From: Ascarosepion bandense
Lineage: Eukaryota; Mollusca; Cephalopoda; Sepiida; Sepiidae
Assembly (NCBI GenBank): GCA_037127315.1
Contig: JBBBDQ010000346.1
Coordinates: 6,944,501 to 7,008,500 of the forward strand
Direction: 5' to 3'
Length of the DNA stretch: 64,000 nucleotides
Made by a program: the position numbers and the translations under genes. Positions 33,490-44,242 of the stretch are shown here, piece after piece (position 1 is the stretch's first letter; each line of letters starts with the position of its first letter). A model generated the notes under the pieces. That model saw only the letters and a list, made by a program, of their open reading frames with translations, did no database searches and was not told the DNA's origin.

Positions 33490-33841
33490 TAAGTTCTCCC
33501 TAAACACTTACTTAAAAAATTATTATAGTGGATACTTCGTAGAGGGGGAAGGTTTGAAAATAAGTTATTTTCAACAAGGCCACGTAAACTCTGTCAAGGC
33601 TGGAAAAAGGTATTGATTAGCTCCAGCAAGATTTCATATTTGGTTTGATTTGGTAAAGATAAATCTTGGAAAAAAGAATCAGGAATTTTCTGGGACGTCA
33701 CAAGAACCCAACCATTAAAAAAATAGAAAGAAAAAGAAATAGAAAATACCATTTAATTCGGATTTTCATCACAAAGCCTGTTCACGAATATTGTTCGATC
33801 CCCACGAACTCGAAAAAATTCAGCGTTGTATGTAATGGGGA

Positions 33842-34141
33842 GGGTGTGTGTCATGGTATCGACTCGGAACGAGAAATCGGGAAGCCGCGTTCGAATTCCA
33901 GTCGTGTTCCTTGCATTCACACGCGCAAATACCCTTGGGAAAGGTATTAATCCGTTTCTTCCTTCCAGTTATGGGTTAAATAATAGGACAGATTGGGTTC
34001 TGTAGCCTTAGTCGGCAACCATTCTACCGCAGAAAGCAATGGCAACCTACTTCGGGGTAATCTTCTGCTCAGTCAGTCATGTCTCTTTCGAGACATGATC
34101 GCCCAAACGTGTATCACGTATGGCACTTAACTGACTGACTG
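33842..34141 (+). mobile_element. tRNA-derived SINE (main family), full length with target duplication
   Basis: Complete copy flanked by the 12-base direct repeat atgtaatgggga (33830-33841 and 34142-34153). The head runs to about 33905 with B-box 'gcgttcgaattcc'. The body and 3' hairpin ('atgtctctttcgagacat') follow, and it ends in tgactgactg. Good reference for the family boundary. No poly-A tail. Confidence 0.9.
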
Positions 34142-34153
34142 ATGTAATGGGGA

Positions 34154-34894
34154 AAACAGGGAATCCGTTTAAAAGGAATTGTACGCTTGAAGTTCGATGC
34201 TCAGTTAGTACCCATTTATATTGCCTTGTGTCAAACTATGGCAGAGGCAGTATATATTTGTTTGAGTTACTAGGAATGTTCTCGAAAAAAATCTCTAGGA
34301 TAACAATTCATTGTTTGTGGATTTTTTTTCTTTTTTATCAAAGCTTTTAAAACGCCAAAAGGGAAAAACAAAAAAGAACATTATTTGTTCTGATGAGTTC
34401 TCCGACATCAAATCTTTCATTTTCCGACCTGTACAAAGTGCACGGTAGGATTCGGGGCGCAAATGATTACAAACGTTTCCAACCGATTAACATTTTCTGC
34501 GCGATGCAAGGAAATCCCGCCATTATTGTCCACAATGCTATCAATCTGAACAAAACAGACGGAGAACCTGTATCGATTTACTTTCGCTGTTAGTTACTGA
34601 TGAAAAGCCCAGAAAGGTGATTAGGCCGGCCTGCATGGCTGGTCGGTCAGTTTATTGTGACGACTAATTCCTGGCCTCTCTGATAAAAGTGACAACATTC
34701 CATTATTTATTAAAGAACAGTAGAGACAGAAGCCATAACAGGGAGAAATCGTTGATGTATGGGAAACAGATTAAGGGCTGAAAACTTAATAATAAGCCAG
34801 TAGGGAGGCTTTTTGTAGAGTTAGAAGTCATGGTTTTCGTCCAAAATTTTGTTTTATGAAATTATCAATAAGGCGTATACCTGTCCCCATTTTT
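34154..34894. other. Unassigned spacer
   Basis: No recognised repeat. Open frames at 34147-34350 and 34393-34593 lack any motif or start context I would trust. Confidence 0.4.
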
Positions 34895-35120
34895 CGGTCA
34901 GCTATGAGCCATACGCGATCCACGCTTAGGTGATCATGTCTTTTTCGATTCATAACTGACTAGTAAGATTTTCCCGCAGTAGTCACCGTTTCTTTCTACG
35001 ATACACTGGTTGCAGCCAAGACGATAAGACTCGGTCTGTCCTGCTATTCAGCCCATAGCAGGGAGAGAGTGATATTTCTCAATTTTATTTACCCGAAATT
35101 GATGCACAAATACCAGTGAG
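34895..35120 (-). mobile_element. tRNA-derived SINE (main family), degraded
   Basis: Minus-strand relic keeping 'gccatacgcgatccacgctt', 'gatcatgtct', 'cccgcagtag' and 'ggtctgtcctgctattcagc' relics. The head is unrecognisable. Confidence 0.6.
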
Positions 35121-35490
35121 AAAGCTTACTCGTTGACATTGATTATACCTGCATGTTCATGTTCATATTGTTAAATTAGGTATAATGACGTCAAAAATTT
35201 ATGAAAAGATCAACACAGAAGTTCGTATTTTTTTAATCAATCATCGAGATTCTCAACAAGAATGATTTCATTTGTCACTGTAAATCTATTTTATTAATTT
35301 ATAAAAATAGATTATTTTATGTGAATATTCAAATTAAAGTTTTACAATTACAGCTGTCAATTGAGCGGTCTCTACAATATTTTTTATTGTATTTTTTTTA
35401 CTTTTTAAAATTTTTAAAATTTTAACTAATGCAAAAAGTACATTTACAATAGCCAATCACGTAAGTTTTTTATAAGAAGTGAAATACTAA

Positions 35491-35580
35491 ATGATCATGT
35501 TTATATATATATATATGTATATATGTATATACATATCTATGTATGTATGTATATATGTATATATATATATGTATATATTT
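35491..35580. repeat. TA/TATG microsatellite
   Basis: Interrupted TA and TATG units forming the left border of the family C element. Confidence 0.85.
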
Positions 35581-35584
35581 TCTA

Positions 35585-35978
35585 AACATATACTGTTAAA
35601 TATAAGGGACAATGAATGTCTATTATGTTTAATCATGAGCCGTTCTAAACGCATTGCAAATTTGAGAACTGCGTTTGTTATTTTTGGTAACTATTGCCGT
35701 TGCATAGCGGAGTTTTATGTCAACACAAGATAAAATCGTCGCTGATGGTGGATGTTATTGTGTTACCATTCTTATAACCTCTCTGAAGATGGCTCATGTG
35801 AGCCGAAAGCTTAGAGCCAACTTAATAAAAAATTATCCAAATGTTGGAGAACTTTTGTCTTTATTTTCAACTGAAATTAAAGCCAAAATACGACGTTCAG
35901 AACGGCTCATGATTAGACATAACAAACATTTATTGTCTCTTATATTTATCAGTATATGTTTAGAAAATTATTTGCTGC
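35585..35978 (+). mobile_element. Family C terminal-inverted-repeat element
   Basis: About 70-base inverted ends: 'catatactgttaaatataag', then the 'atcatgagccgttct' region, against the complement at 35894-35970. A hammerhead-like core lies inside at 35779-35816. TA-rich microsatellites abut both ends. A second, shorter copy lies at 46315-46575. The open frame across it (35717-36286) runs into TA repeats and is not a gene. Confidence 0.6.
35779..35816 (+). ncRNA. Hammerhead-like fold with stem I
   Basis: CTCT (35779-35782) pairs with AGAG (35813-35816) as stem I. CTGAAGA (35783-35789) fits CUGANGA. Stem II is GGCTC/GAGCC and GAAA sits at 35805-35808. The palindrome AGCT gives a two-pair stem III, then T at the cleavage position. 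Every hammerhead core position is present. A two-pair stem III without a loop would work only as a dimer. Confidence 0.45.
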
Positions 35979-35996
35979 CTCGATACACTAAATATA

Positions 35997-35997
<1 letters not shown>

Positions 35998-36073
<76 letters not shown>

Positions 36074-36184
36074 GTACATATATATATATATGTATGTACA
36101 TATATGTATGTATGTACATATATATATATGTATGTACATATATATATATATATATATATATGTACATACATATATATATATATG

Positions 36185-36240
<56 letters not shown>
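35998..36240. repeat. (ATCT)n then (TA)n/TATG microsatellite
   Basis: Eight or so TATC units, then over 150 bases of TA and TAYG units. Open frames here are artefacts. Confidence 0.95.
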
Positions 36241-36329
36241 AGTGAATAAGTATCGAAGAAAAAATCACCAATGTTCAAACCATTAATTTAAAACAGTGCT
36301 CGATATACAATATAGAGCTGTGAATATGT

Positions 36330-36379
36330 ATTATAAATTATAGTTTAGAACATAATTTGTATATGTTCCTAACTATAAT

Positions 36380-36432
<53 letters not shown>
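36330..36432. repeat. Palindrome next to (TA)n
   Basis: Arms 36330-36354 and 36362-36386 are complementary apart from one base, followed by (TA)n to 36432. Confidence 0.8.
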
Positions 36433-36435
<3 letters not shown>

Positions 36436-36689
36436 TACACGACAAATATAAGATCTTTAAACCTGCTTTATGTGTGCAAAAGTAATTATCCTTTATATGC
36501 TATTTTATTCGATTGTATTTTGTAGTTGTATATACAAAATCTGAAATATGCATTTCTCAAGGATATCTGGTGGGACATGTTTTTTTATATTAAAATGCAA
36601 AGTACGCCGGTCTGCATATGTTTATATATGGAATAAACACAACCGAATAAGCAAATTTTAGAAAAAAAGAACAAATAATCAAGGTCCTG

Positions 36690-38020
36690 GCAACCAAAAC
36701 GAAAGCAGGAAAACCTACCTAAACTCAGCGGAAACAGACCACCCATGGAATTAGCGTAGTGCTCGATGAAAACTTCGTTACAAGAACGATCGCCTTACAT
36801 ATATCAAAGGCTTTTGACAAGGTGTGGCATTAGGGTTTGCTGCACAAAATCACCAGTCACTGGATTTCCGGAAGAATTTACGCATTCATCAAATTCGTTC
36901 TCTCGCGTAATTCCATGAATGGTGCTGTGAACTCCCTGAGGTCAGTAGAAGTTTCCTACTAATCTCTCTCTGTTGTTCTCAGTGGAGGCTAGTATTTGTG
37001 CTAAAATCAGTTCTAATAGGTTCGACGTACAAAAACGTTAGGAACTTCATATAATATGTAATACGCAGTGTAATCTTGCCAGGTCACTGACTACTTTCGT
37101 ATTCGACTAACTGTCAACTACTATCGTCCAACATCGACTGACCCTCGTTCCTCTTACTACTCCTACTTAAATTAGGTTGGAGAGTCTATTCACTATAGAA
37201 TAGGTGTTTCGACATAACACTCTCTTAGGTACTAACATGTTTTTTTGTTTATTAACGATCCTTGTAAGAAATTTATCATTAGTAAACATCCCTGCAGATG
37301 ATACTGCTATTTATGGAAGCTGTTGCAAAAACTAAGATTATTTTAACCTTGCAGTAGATCTTTCCTCTGACCTAACAGCTCAACGGGTGCCCTGAAATGT
37401 TATTATGCCTCAAACACACGCGTGACCTTAAGTCGAACGCGTACATACGATTCATTGCTAAAGATGCAACTAAAATGTTCGCCTTCCTGTACTCCTCAAG
37501 TAGGTACCTGAATTCACATGCTATCATGTACTTTTTCAAAAGCTAAATCAGACCAAAAATGGAGTACAATTGTTATATTTGAAAGGGGCTGCTCAGACCC
37601 CAGACTCCAGCCTTGATAGTGTCCAAAAACGCCCCTTATCCCTTGTGGGTGACAAATTATTCTCCACTCTCCAACCTCTCTTTTACAGGCGGGATGGGGC
37701 AAGCCTAACGCTGTTATATCGCTACTTCAACGGAAAGTTTTCGGACAAACTACATTCCTTAGTTTCGTTAGTTCAAACCTTCACAGCAAGGTTCTCAACC
37801 TCCCGCTTGTATAGTTGAAACCACCCACATTTTCTCCGTTTTCCTTCGGTGAGAAGTTTCATTTGAACATCTTCTTCCCGCGAACCACTGCTCAATGAAA
37901 CCGAATCCCAAGAGGATATTTCCATAATAGTTCCAACTACACTGCCTGTTCAAGGCTAGGTTTAAGTGTTATCTAACACGCCTATCCGCACAAATTGCCT
38001 CTTAGTGTAACTGTTATGTC
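36690..38020 (+). mobile_element. Decayed LINE reverse transcriptase (jockey/CR1-like)
   Basis: Plus strand, several frames. 'ALHISKAFDKVWH' (palm motif A, 36805-36835) and 'SHWISGRIYAFIKFVLS' follow the usual order. After an LTR-like insertion (36995-37225), translation resumes near motif C with 'ADDTAIYGS' in a shifted frame, then the connection region and C-terminus ('GASLTLLYRYFNGKFSDKLH', 37693-37760). Related to, but diverged from, the LINE at 44590-45386. It has many stops. Endonuclease and ORF1 are absent. Confidence 0.65.
36995..37225 (+). repeat. LTR-like repeat, family X, diverged
   Basis: Shares 'ttaggaactt', 'attcgactaactg', 'agtctatt' and 'gaataggtgt' in order with 38444-38762. 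It splits the LINE reading frames between RT motifs A and C. Confidence 0.5.
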
Positions 38021-38443
38021 TTCGTTGCGTTGAATGAAGATAGTACAATCAAGAAATATAATGTCGATTGAATACGACGTAGTCTTGCTGAAATCGGTAG
38101 TTCTCTTATGGCTAGCAGTCTTGTAGCTGTTTCGTAGAAGCCAAGCAGTAGTAATAAGACTATTCTCGTCGTAAGTTTTATACCACTTGACGCGTCCACG
38201 TGTACATTACCACAATAGTAACCTTCTACCTCGAGTTGTTCCTGATCCTTGTACACGGTGAACCTTGCTGTATAAAAATGAAATGGCTTGTTACTTTCAG
38301 TACCTCAGAAATTAAACTAGTATCTTTTCAATATCCCGACTCAGACCTTGAATTTTCTCAAATTTCGATGGTTAGTTTCATTCTGAATGCTTTGCACTAA
38401 AATTCAAGTTCATTCAAGATCTTTAATGGAATCAATTTATCCT

Positions 38444-38762
38444 GTTGTTGAGTAGTTTTCTCACTGAAGGTTATAATCGTGCTATGACGGTTGCTAAACG
38501 AATTAACGCACCCAAAATTTTAGGAACTTGGTAAACTTTCACTGAAAGCTGACTCCTTAGTATTCGGCTAACTGCCGACTAACATCAACTGCCTAGTAGC
38601 TCTACTGAACTCTAATAGAACTCTAAATAACTCTCTAGAACTTCTAAGAACTCCTATGAACTTCCCAAGAACTTCTCCAGTTAACTTCCAGTTAACTCAT
38701 ATTAATATAGGAAGAAGAGTCCATTATCTAAGGAATAGGTGTGTTTCCTCATAATATATACA
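38444..38762 (+). repeat. LTR-like repeat, family X
   Basis: Starts tgttgttg and ends about ataca. It carries 'ggttataatcgtgctatg', 'gtattcggctaactgccgac', 'cttcccaagaacttctcc' and 'gaataggtgtgtttcc'. It is an inverted copy of 30972-31297, ~7.1 kb away, probably an independent insertion. Confidence 0.6.
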
Positions 38763-38985
38763 AACCCTTATCAAAGATGCTAGAAAAATGACCTGATTAA
38801 TACAGCGTAATTGAAAAGTAAGTCCCCATTTTATGTTTGATAGACTCTCCCGTCATGTAAAAATTATAGTTAGAGGAGAGAGTCCACCGTACATAAAACA
38901 GAGAACTGCTTTACAATCATCCAGTATATACTCCCCATAACTCCACATTTTGAAATACTTATAATTTATTTATTAACTATAAGTT

Positions 38986-39228
38986 TTAAGAGAAATGAAT
39001 ATGAGAGAAAAAGTGTTTAGTATGAGGCTTTATTAAAAATTCGATATGGGCACCAGATTTCAATACCAGCTTCTTGTGCTGCCCAAGAATCACGTCAACT
39101 GATTTCACCAGTATCTCTTGTGGTATGGAAGACATAAATTCTTGTATTTGACCTTCAAGTTTTTTTCCAAAAGTCTTTGTTTGGTATAGCCGACTTGCTC
39201 CTTCAGCTAAGCCCAAAGAAAAAGTCAC
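38986..39228 (-). pseudogene. Possible transposase C-terminal remnant
   Basis: An 80-codon minus frame with 'QEFMSSIPQEILVKSVDVIL' and 'HKKLVLKSGAHIEF'. The pattern (IP-E---K-V---L--LV---G-HIEF) resembles the C-terminus of DDE transposases of the kind whose N-terminus is at 11690-12107. No catalytic residues are in the fragment. The assignment is tentative. Confidence 0.35.
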
Positions 39229-39298
39229 AAGTTACCTAGCTGGCTACTCATACATAAAATAGGGAGTTACTTTTTGTTGTGGATCTTCGTCGCTAATT

Positions 39299-39721
39299 TG
39301 TTGTAGTGACCGATTTGTACCAGAAGTAAGACACGGAAGAAGAAGGTAAGTTCAAAATAGTGTATTAGTATAACCAGAAAATAAGCTATTCAAAGGAAGT
39401 GTTAATAATAAGTAATATAGAATTAAGTAAGTCTGTAGGTATTATTACGCTGCCTGACTAGTAGCTGTCGTTAACTGCTTCCATTAACTGCTAACTTGAC
39501 TGCTCGTAACTGCTCTAGTTGAATGCGGTATTTATTTCCCCAGTCGAGATTCTAGCCTTCGGCGGAGCCTCGACTGGGTTATTACTCTCTGCCCGAAAGC
39601 AGAGAGCTTGACAGTGCGTAAGATTGTCAACTGCGCAAATTGGCTGTTCTTTAAAAGTCACGCAGGTAATTTATATATATCAAAAGGAAGAGTCAGTTAC
39701 TCGTAGGAGAGCACCAGAACA
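39299..39721. repeat. LTR-like repeat, family A, long copy
   Basis: Starts tgttgtag and ends agcaccagaaca. It carries 'gtaagacacggaag', 'gtgtattagtataac', 'ttacgctgcctgac' and 'gaagagtc'. The internal 'gcggtatttatttccccag' and the repeated 'ctgct(t)aact' units are longer than in the other copies. Confidence 0.45.
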
Positions 39722-39837
39722 CTTTTCAATCACCCTGAATATCGTTCCAAGAAGTATTTGATGCCTTATGCCATATTTTATCTTTACAAGAATCAAGTTA
39801 GTCAAACTATCGAGTGTTGCTGCTATATATTTTTATT

Positions 39838-40100
39838 TTTGTTCATCATTTCACCCCAAACAAGTCAATAAAGCCACAGAGACGCAAAGTGTTACTGAGT
39901 GTATTCTCATAGTGAAAAGTCACAGTCATTGAACAGTCAGATCATCAAAAAGTTAGGACAGTAAAATCATAAAGTTCATGGAGTAAAAGGAACAGGAAAA
40001 TCATATCTTAAACAGGAAACTAATGATAAGCATTAACACCTGTTCATAAACATGGAAAGGATAAAACCTGGGTGATAGGCGAGCCTATCTTCTCTGGTAA
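39838..40100 (-). mobile_element. Small retroposon with LINE-like 3' end, diverged
   Basis: 'atcatttcaccccaaacaag' (LINE-type 3' end) plus 'atcttaaacaggaaact', 'cacctgttca' and 'gcctatct', the unit seen at 13327-13520 and 56905-57370. Confidence 0.5.
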
Positions 40101-40104
40101 CTGA

Positions 40105-40270
40105 TCTCAAAAATGACCTACAAGCTGTTGTTAACTAGGGCAAGAAATGGCTTGTTAATTTTAACGCCTCTCAAATTAATCTGTTCTTTTTTTATCATCT
40201 TAGAGAACCATTTTCTGCATGTTTGATGCTAACCTCTAGGAGCTGCTTAATTCTCATTTTCCAGCCTTGA
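40105..40270 (+). mobile_element. LINE reverse transcriptase fragment, motif D region
   Basis: One frame reads 'DLKNDLQAVVN' (stop) 'GKKWLVNFNASQINL', the segment just after the YADD motif of the jockey/CR1-like LINE. Confidence 0.55.
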
Positions 40271-40277
40271 TAACATT

Positions 40278-40590
40278 CAAAATTAGTTTACGAAATCTTA
40301 CATTGAAGACTTGTTTTCTTTTCTTCTGTATTTTTTCCACTAAACTGAAAGTTGCTAACGAAATCTTACAAAGAAAACTTGTTTTCTTTTCTTCGGTATT
40401 TTTCTAGACACAACGTTGCTAATGGAATCTTACAAAGAAGACATGTTTTCCTTTCTTCTGTATTTTTTCCACTAGACAGAATGGTGATAATGGAATCTTA
40501 CAAAGAAGACTTTTTTCTTTTCTTCGGTATTTTTTCCACTAGACAAAATTTTGATAGCTGAATCTTACAAAGAAGACTTTCCACTTTGCT
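40278..40590. repeat. Minisatellite, ~67-bp unit, five copies
   Basis: Units containing 'aatcttacaaagaagact', 'ttttcttttcttc', 'gtattttttccactagac' recur at about 64-68-base spacing (aatcttac near 40294, 40362, 40426, 40494, 40561). It begins immediately after LINE sequence. Confidence 0.85.
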
Positions 40591-41004
40591 TGAAATGCTA
40601 CTTCAAGAAAAAACATCTCGATACTTTTTTAATTTAATCTGGACTTGATGATGTCAACATTATATAGTCAAGAGTTGGTCGTAATCCTTTTTATACTTAC
40701 AATCTCCACATCCTATCTCCTTCCCTTCTGTTCATATCACATACTTCACTTCTCATTATCATTACCACTATCTTGAGTGGTTCTCGAGCCTTTTATCATT
40801 GAAATTTAGTTACAAAAATGTCCAGATCAAAAAATTCGAATAGAATTTAGTTAAAAATTGAGAAAATAACATTCTGACTTATGTTTATAAATACTTGTTG
40901 CAAAATAAAATCCTTATAAGACCTTGTTAAAGTCCATCAGAGAGGGAAAGGCGTTGGCTAAGTTAACTTTTCCTTTTGTCTTTATGCATATCGACTTTTT
41001 ACAA

Positions 41005-41007
<3 letters not shown>

Positions 41008-41050
<43 letters not shown>
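41008..41050. repeat. (TA)n(GT)n microsatellite
   Basis: Compound TA/GT run. Confidence 0.9.
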
Positions 41051-41051
<1 letters not shown>

Positions 41052-41254
41052 AAGGAAGAGTATTTTTTTAATAATCCGACAGATTTTTATTACTTAAATG
41101 TTATTTTTAGTGGATACTCATATTTGAGTAAACGCTTCGTTTATTTATTAAGCGGTATAGCTATTTATTTTTGTCCAAATAAAATCCTTACATTTGCCTT
41201 GAAATGTCCATCAGTAGATTAAATATATTGATTAAGATAAGTTTCTTTTGTTTT

Positions 41255-41530
41255 CATATATATATATATCTATATATATTGTCATCCGCAGACAGATCTG
41301 TTTCGCCGTATCACAGCGCATCAGTACGGTTAGGCTCCGATTGCTTTTTTACCCAGGATTGAAACCTGACCGAAATGGCGTCAGTCGGCGACTCTACCGC
41401 TGGGCTATGGGCTATGGGCTATGGGCGTTCGGTGGAAGTAGGTAGACTTTTTAGCGCATATCATTATACGCCGAATACTATTTTTCCAGAGTGCTCAATC
41501 AGGGTGTGAGAGCGTATATGCGTTTTCTTT
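41255..41530 (-). mobile_element. Hammerhead-bearing tRNA-like SINE, copy 1
   Basis: Minus strand. The tRNA-like head at about 41340-41412 has A-box-like 'agcccagcggtagagtcg' and B-box-like 'ggtttcaatcctggg', with a small tandem duplication of 'cccatag' just upstream. The ribozyme tail at 41286-41329 is followed by 'gatgac' and a TA microsatellite. The leader ('atgatatgcgctaaaa') matches copies 2 and 3. Confidence 0.7.
41286..41329 (-). ncRNA. Type-I hammerhead ribozyme
   Basis: Read on the minus strand: stem I 5' CCGTA (41325-41329), core CTGATGC (41318-41324; canonical CUGAUGA with A9 changed to C), stem II GCTGT-gat-ACGGC (41305-41317), GAAA (41301-41304), stem III ACAGA/TCTGT, cleavage-site C, stem I 3' TGCGG (41286-41290). 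All three helices pair: stem I CCGUA/UGCGG with one G-U, stem II five pairs, stem III a perfect palindrome. Stem III has no loop, so a dimer or relaxed stem may be needed. The A9 change probably lowers activity. Confidence 0.7.
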
Positions 41531-41540
41531 TCGTTCTTCA

Positions 41541-41588
<48 letters not shown>

Positions 41589-41612
41589 TAAAGACGAAAA
41601 GAAAACACATAT
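41515..41612. repeat. Palindrome with (TA)n centre
   Basis: Arms 41515-41547 and 41580-41612 (containing gttttcttttcg and its complement) with a few mismatches, separated by (TA)n. Confidence 0.85.
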
Positions 41613-42214
41613 ATGTGTGTGTTGTTGCTGTTGTGTTTGTGTTGCATGTAAGAGTGAGGACAAATAAATAGTTCGACAGAAAAGTGCATTGTTACACGTT
41701 TAGTCCAGAATAAACTTTTTCAGACAACGGATTGATTGGTCAAATCAATCCTATATATAAAAAGAGAGAAATACCCATTAGTTTCATTTATTTATGTCAA
41801 ATGCTACGTGTAGAGGAGACACAATGACATGCACATCTACTACGAATGTTCTTGCGTAGAAATATTATTTTTCTGTTACAAATTTTAAGAGTTTAATGTG
41901 AATGGTATAAGCTTTTCCTTTATAATATGTTGCATTATTGCATAAATATCTTGAGGTGCAAAGAGAAAATATTGTAGTCAAATATGGGGATAAAATTCTG
42001 TTTAATTTTGTTTAATCACAAGGCAAAACGGAAATATATATTGCTGAAACGAGTTTCCTAAAAACAACTTTAGTGTTTATTCACACAAATCATACTTCTC
42101 TAGGAAACTTAATCATCTTCAAGGAATTATCTCGAAATGTTGTGCCCTAAGACGGAAACAGGTAAAATAAAATCTTTAGCGGTTGCGGCCAAATAACTTA
42201 GGTTCACAAACGAC
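41613..42214. other. Unassigned spacer
   Basis: No gene or known repeat seen. Confidence 0.35.
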
Positions 42215-42663
42215 GAACTTCGGTCACTCGCGGCCCCTCCACAAGAATTTACTCGTGCAACCAGACTGGCAACAAGATCCCACCCTTTTACAGTTAAATC
42301 AACCAAATGCAGCCGACAATTCTATTCCATCAGCCTTTTTTATCGCACTCCCCGCCTGTGGAACTCCCTTCTGTATACTTGCTTTCCTGGCGGTTACAAC
42401 CTCCAGGAATTTAAATGCAATATCAATTTCCATCTCTTATCCACTTGATTCTAGTTCTTTCTAAATCACCCCGTGTATCTTGTTATTTTCCTTTCTCTCT
42501 ACCTTCGCAACTGCTTTCACATCTGTGTTCACACCCTTCTCTTGCTCTTTCTCTGACACCCTCTATAACTGGTTCGTCTTTCTCTTCAGTCTCCTCCTGT
42601 CTAAACTTTTACTCTCTTATGTAGCCCCTGCGCATCAGTGGTGATACTGCCTTGCTTGGATTG

Positions 42664-42711
<48 letters not shown>

Positions 42712-42712
42712 C
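42215..42712 (+). mobile_element. Poly-A LINE 3' end with (TA)n tail
   Basis: C-terminal codons with frameshift ('EFTRATRLATRSHPFTV' relics, 'PRLWNSL' and 'YNLQEFKCNINFHLLST'), UTR to 'tgccttgcttggattgaata', then a (TA)n run (42668-42710) where the sister copies have poly-A. Confidence 0.7.
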
Positions 42713-42745
42713 GTATAGTATAATATATATATATTATACTATACA
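42713..42745. repeat. Short TA-rich palindrome
   Basis: gtatagtataatata and its complement are adjacent, at the end of the TA run. Confidence 0.75.
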
Positions 42746-43920
42746 CCGGAACACATATACACACACACGAACACATGTATCTATATACACACACGAACAC
42801 AGACTCATGATGCCATAAAAAGTATGTAGGTATATACATATAAAATGACCCCAAAGGGAGAAAATAGATAAATAAATAAAATAAAATAAAATAAAATAAA
42901 TCAAATAAAATCATTAAATAAATGAATAAATAAAATAAAATACAAGAAGTATACGCGCATAAACACGTACACATGACACACTCACGCACATGCCTACACG
43001 AGAACACACGAGAACGAATGCAAGACGAAAAAAAAGGACACAATAAACACGCCAATTAAGGCAAATAGATAAACCACCAGTCATAAAACAAAGCAAAGCC
43101 CTCTTCTACTTTGGCAAAAGTCAAACTAACGGTCAGGACAACGCATACTTCAATAAACCACATATTAAAGCGGACTGATATCATCAGACCGTAAAAAGTC
43201 CCCAACTATCAATCACACATATATATACCATAAACACACACACACACACATACATGCTCTAACACACTTACATAAACACACACACGCACTCACTACAATT
43301 AATGACAGTAGCAGCAGACAGGAATGACCATTCGTTGAAAGGCATGAACTCGAACACAAGCTCTTCTACCATTCTGAAGATGAGATTTTGGTCTCGAAAT
43401 ATTAATGTATAATAAATAGGTAATACCCAACAACTTCTTTACCTTCCTTTATTTTACTAAACGCATTGTGACAGCCTTGAAGACCTAACCATACACCTAA
43501 TATACACAATGCTTCAAGCAAATTACAAAACTTTCCTATATATAACAGCGTATATAACACTATAATACTCTCGACCACCCGACGATAGAGCACTCTAAAA
43601 GAAGAAAGATTTTATAAACAGTACGGCTTTACGCAATTTTCTTCGGCTACGAATTGAACGTTCTGGGTTGTTGGTGTTTGGTTACATTCTGTAAATAAGA
43701 CACTGTAAAATCTAGCTTTCTCTGTCGTGCTCCGATCATTGGAAATATTATATAGCTAAATAAATCGTCTCCCTTTGTAGGTGTCATTATTACCGGCCTT
43801 TGGTTTGAGCGAAAAGCAGCCTATCACGGCCTCCTTTTTCTTGCGACAACGACGAGTAAACATGGACAAATTTAGTTCCGTAAAACTCAACCAGCAGCCA
43901 CATAGTGTCCGAAAATGGAA
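42746..43920. other. Unassigned region rich in CA and AAAT repeats
   Basis: Interrupted CA repeats (42760-42800, 43220-43285) and AAATA repeats (42875-42945). Minus open frames across it are low-complexity artefacts. No recognised gene. Confidence 0.4.
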
Positions 43921-43921
43921 C

Positions 43922-44100
43922 GGCCATGACTGACTGGGCAGAAGATTATCCCGCAGTAGGTTGCCATTGCTTTCTGCGGTAGACTGGTTGCCAGCCAAGG
44001 CTATAAAACCCAATCTCACCTGTTATTTAACACATGGCTGGAGGGAAGAAACAAATTCATACTTTTCCCAGGGGTATTTATGCATAAGTGAAGGCAAGGA
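43922..44100 (-). mobile_element. tRNA-derived SINE (main family), inverted-cluster copy 1
   Basis: Minus-strand 3' half ('catgactgactgggcagaag', 'ctgcggtagactggttgcc') up to the 'aggcaagg' junction. Confidence 0.75.
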
Positions 44101-44242
44101 CTTATGCGCAAATAGGAAAAGTATTAATCCATCTCTTCTCCTTCCGGTTATGGGTTAAATAACAGAACAGATTGGGTTCTATAGCTTTAGGTGGCAACTG
44201 TTCTACCGCAGAAAGTAATGGCAACCTACTCCGGGAAAATCT
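44101..44242 (+). mobile_element. tRNA-derived SINE (main family), inverted-cluster copy 2
   Basis: Plus-strand middle part ('gggttaaataacagaacaga', 'accgcagaaagtaatggc'), headless. Confidence 0.75.

Noticed and set aside
35717..36286. 189-codon open frame
   Set aside because: Most of it is Ile-Tyr repeats from a (TA)n/(ATCT)n microsatellite; the front part is the family C repeat.
30972..38762. A 7.8-kb LTR retrotransposon or large inversion bounded by the two family X copies
   Set aside because: The copies are in inverted orientation, each sits in a different element, and no gag-pol lies between them; independent insertions are simpler.
38986..39228. Calling this fragment a confident transposase
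   Set aside because: Kept only as a tentative pseudogene: no catalytic residue is included and the C-terminal pattern is weak evidence.
42609..43055. 148-codon minus open frame
   Set aside because: Low-complexity translation of CA, TA and AAAT repeats; no motif.
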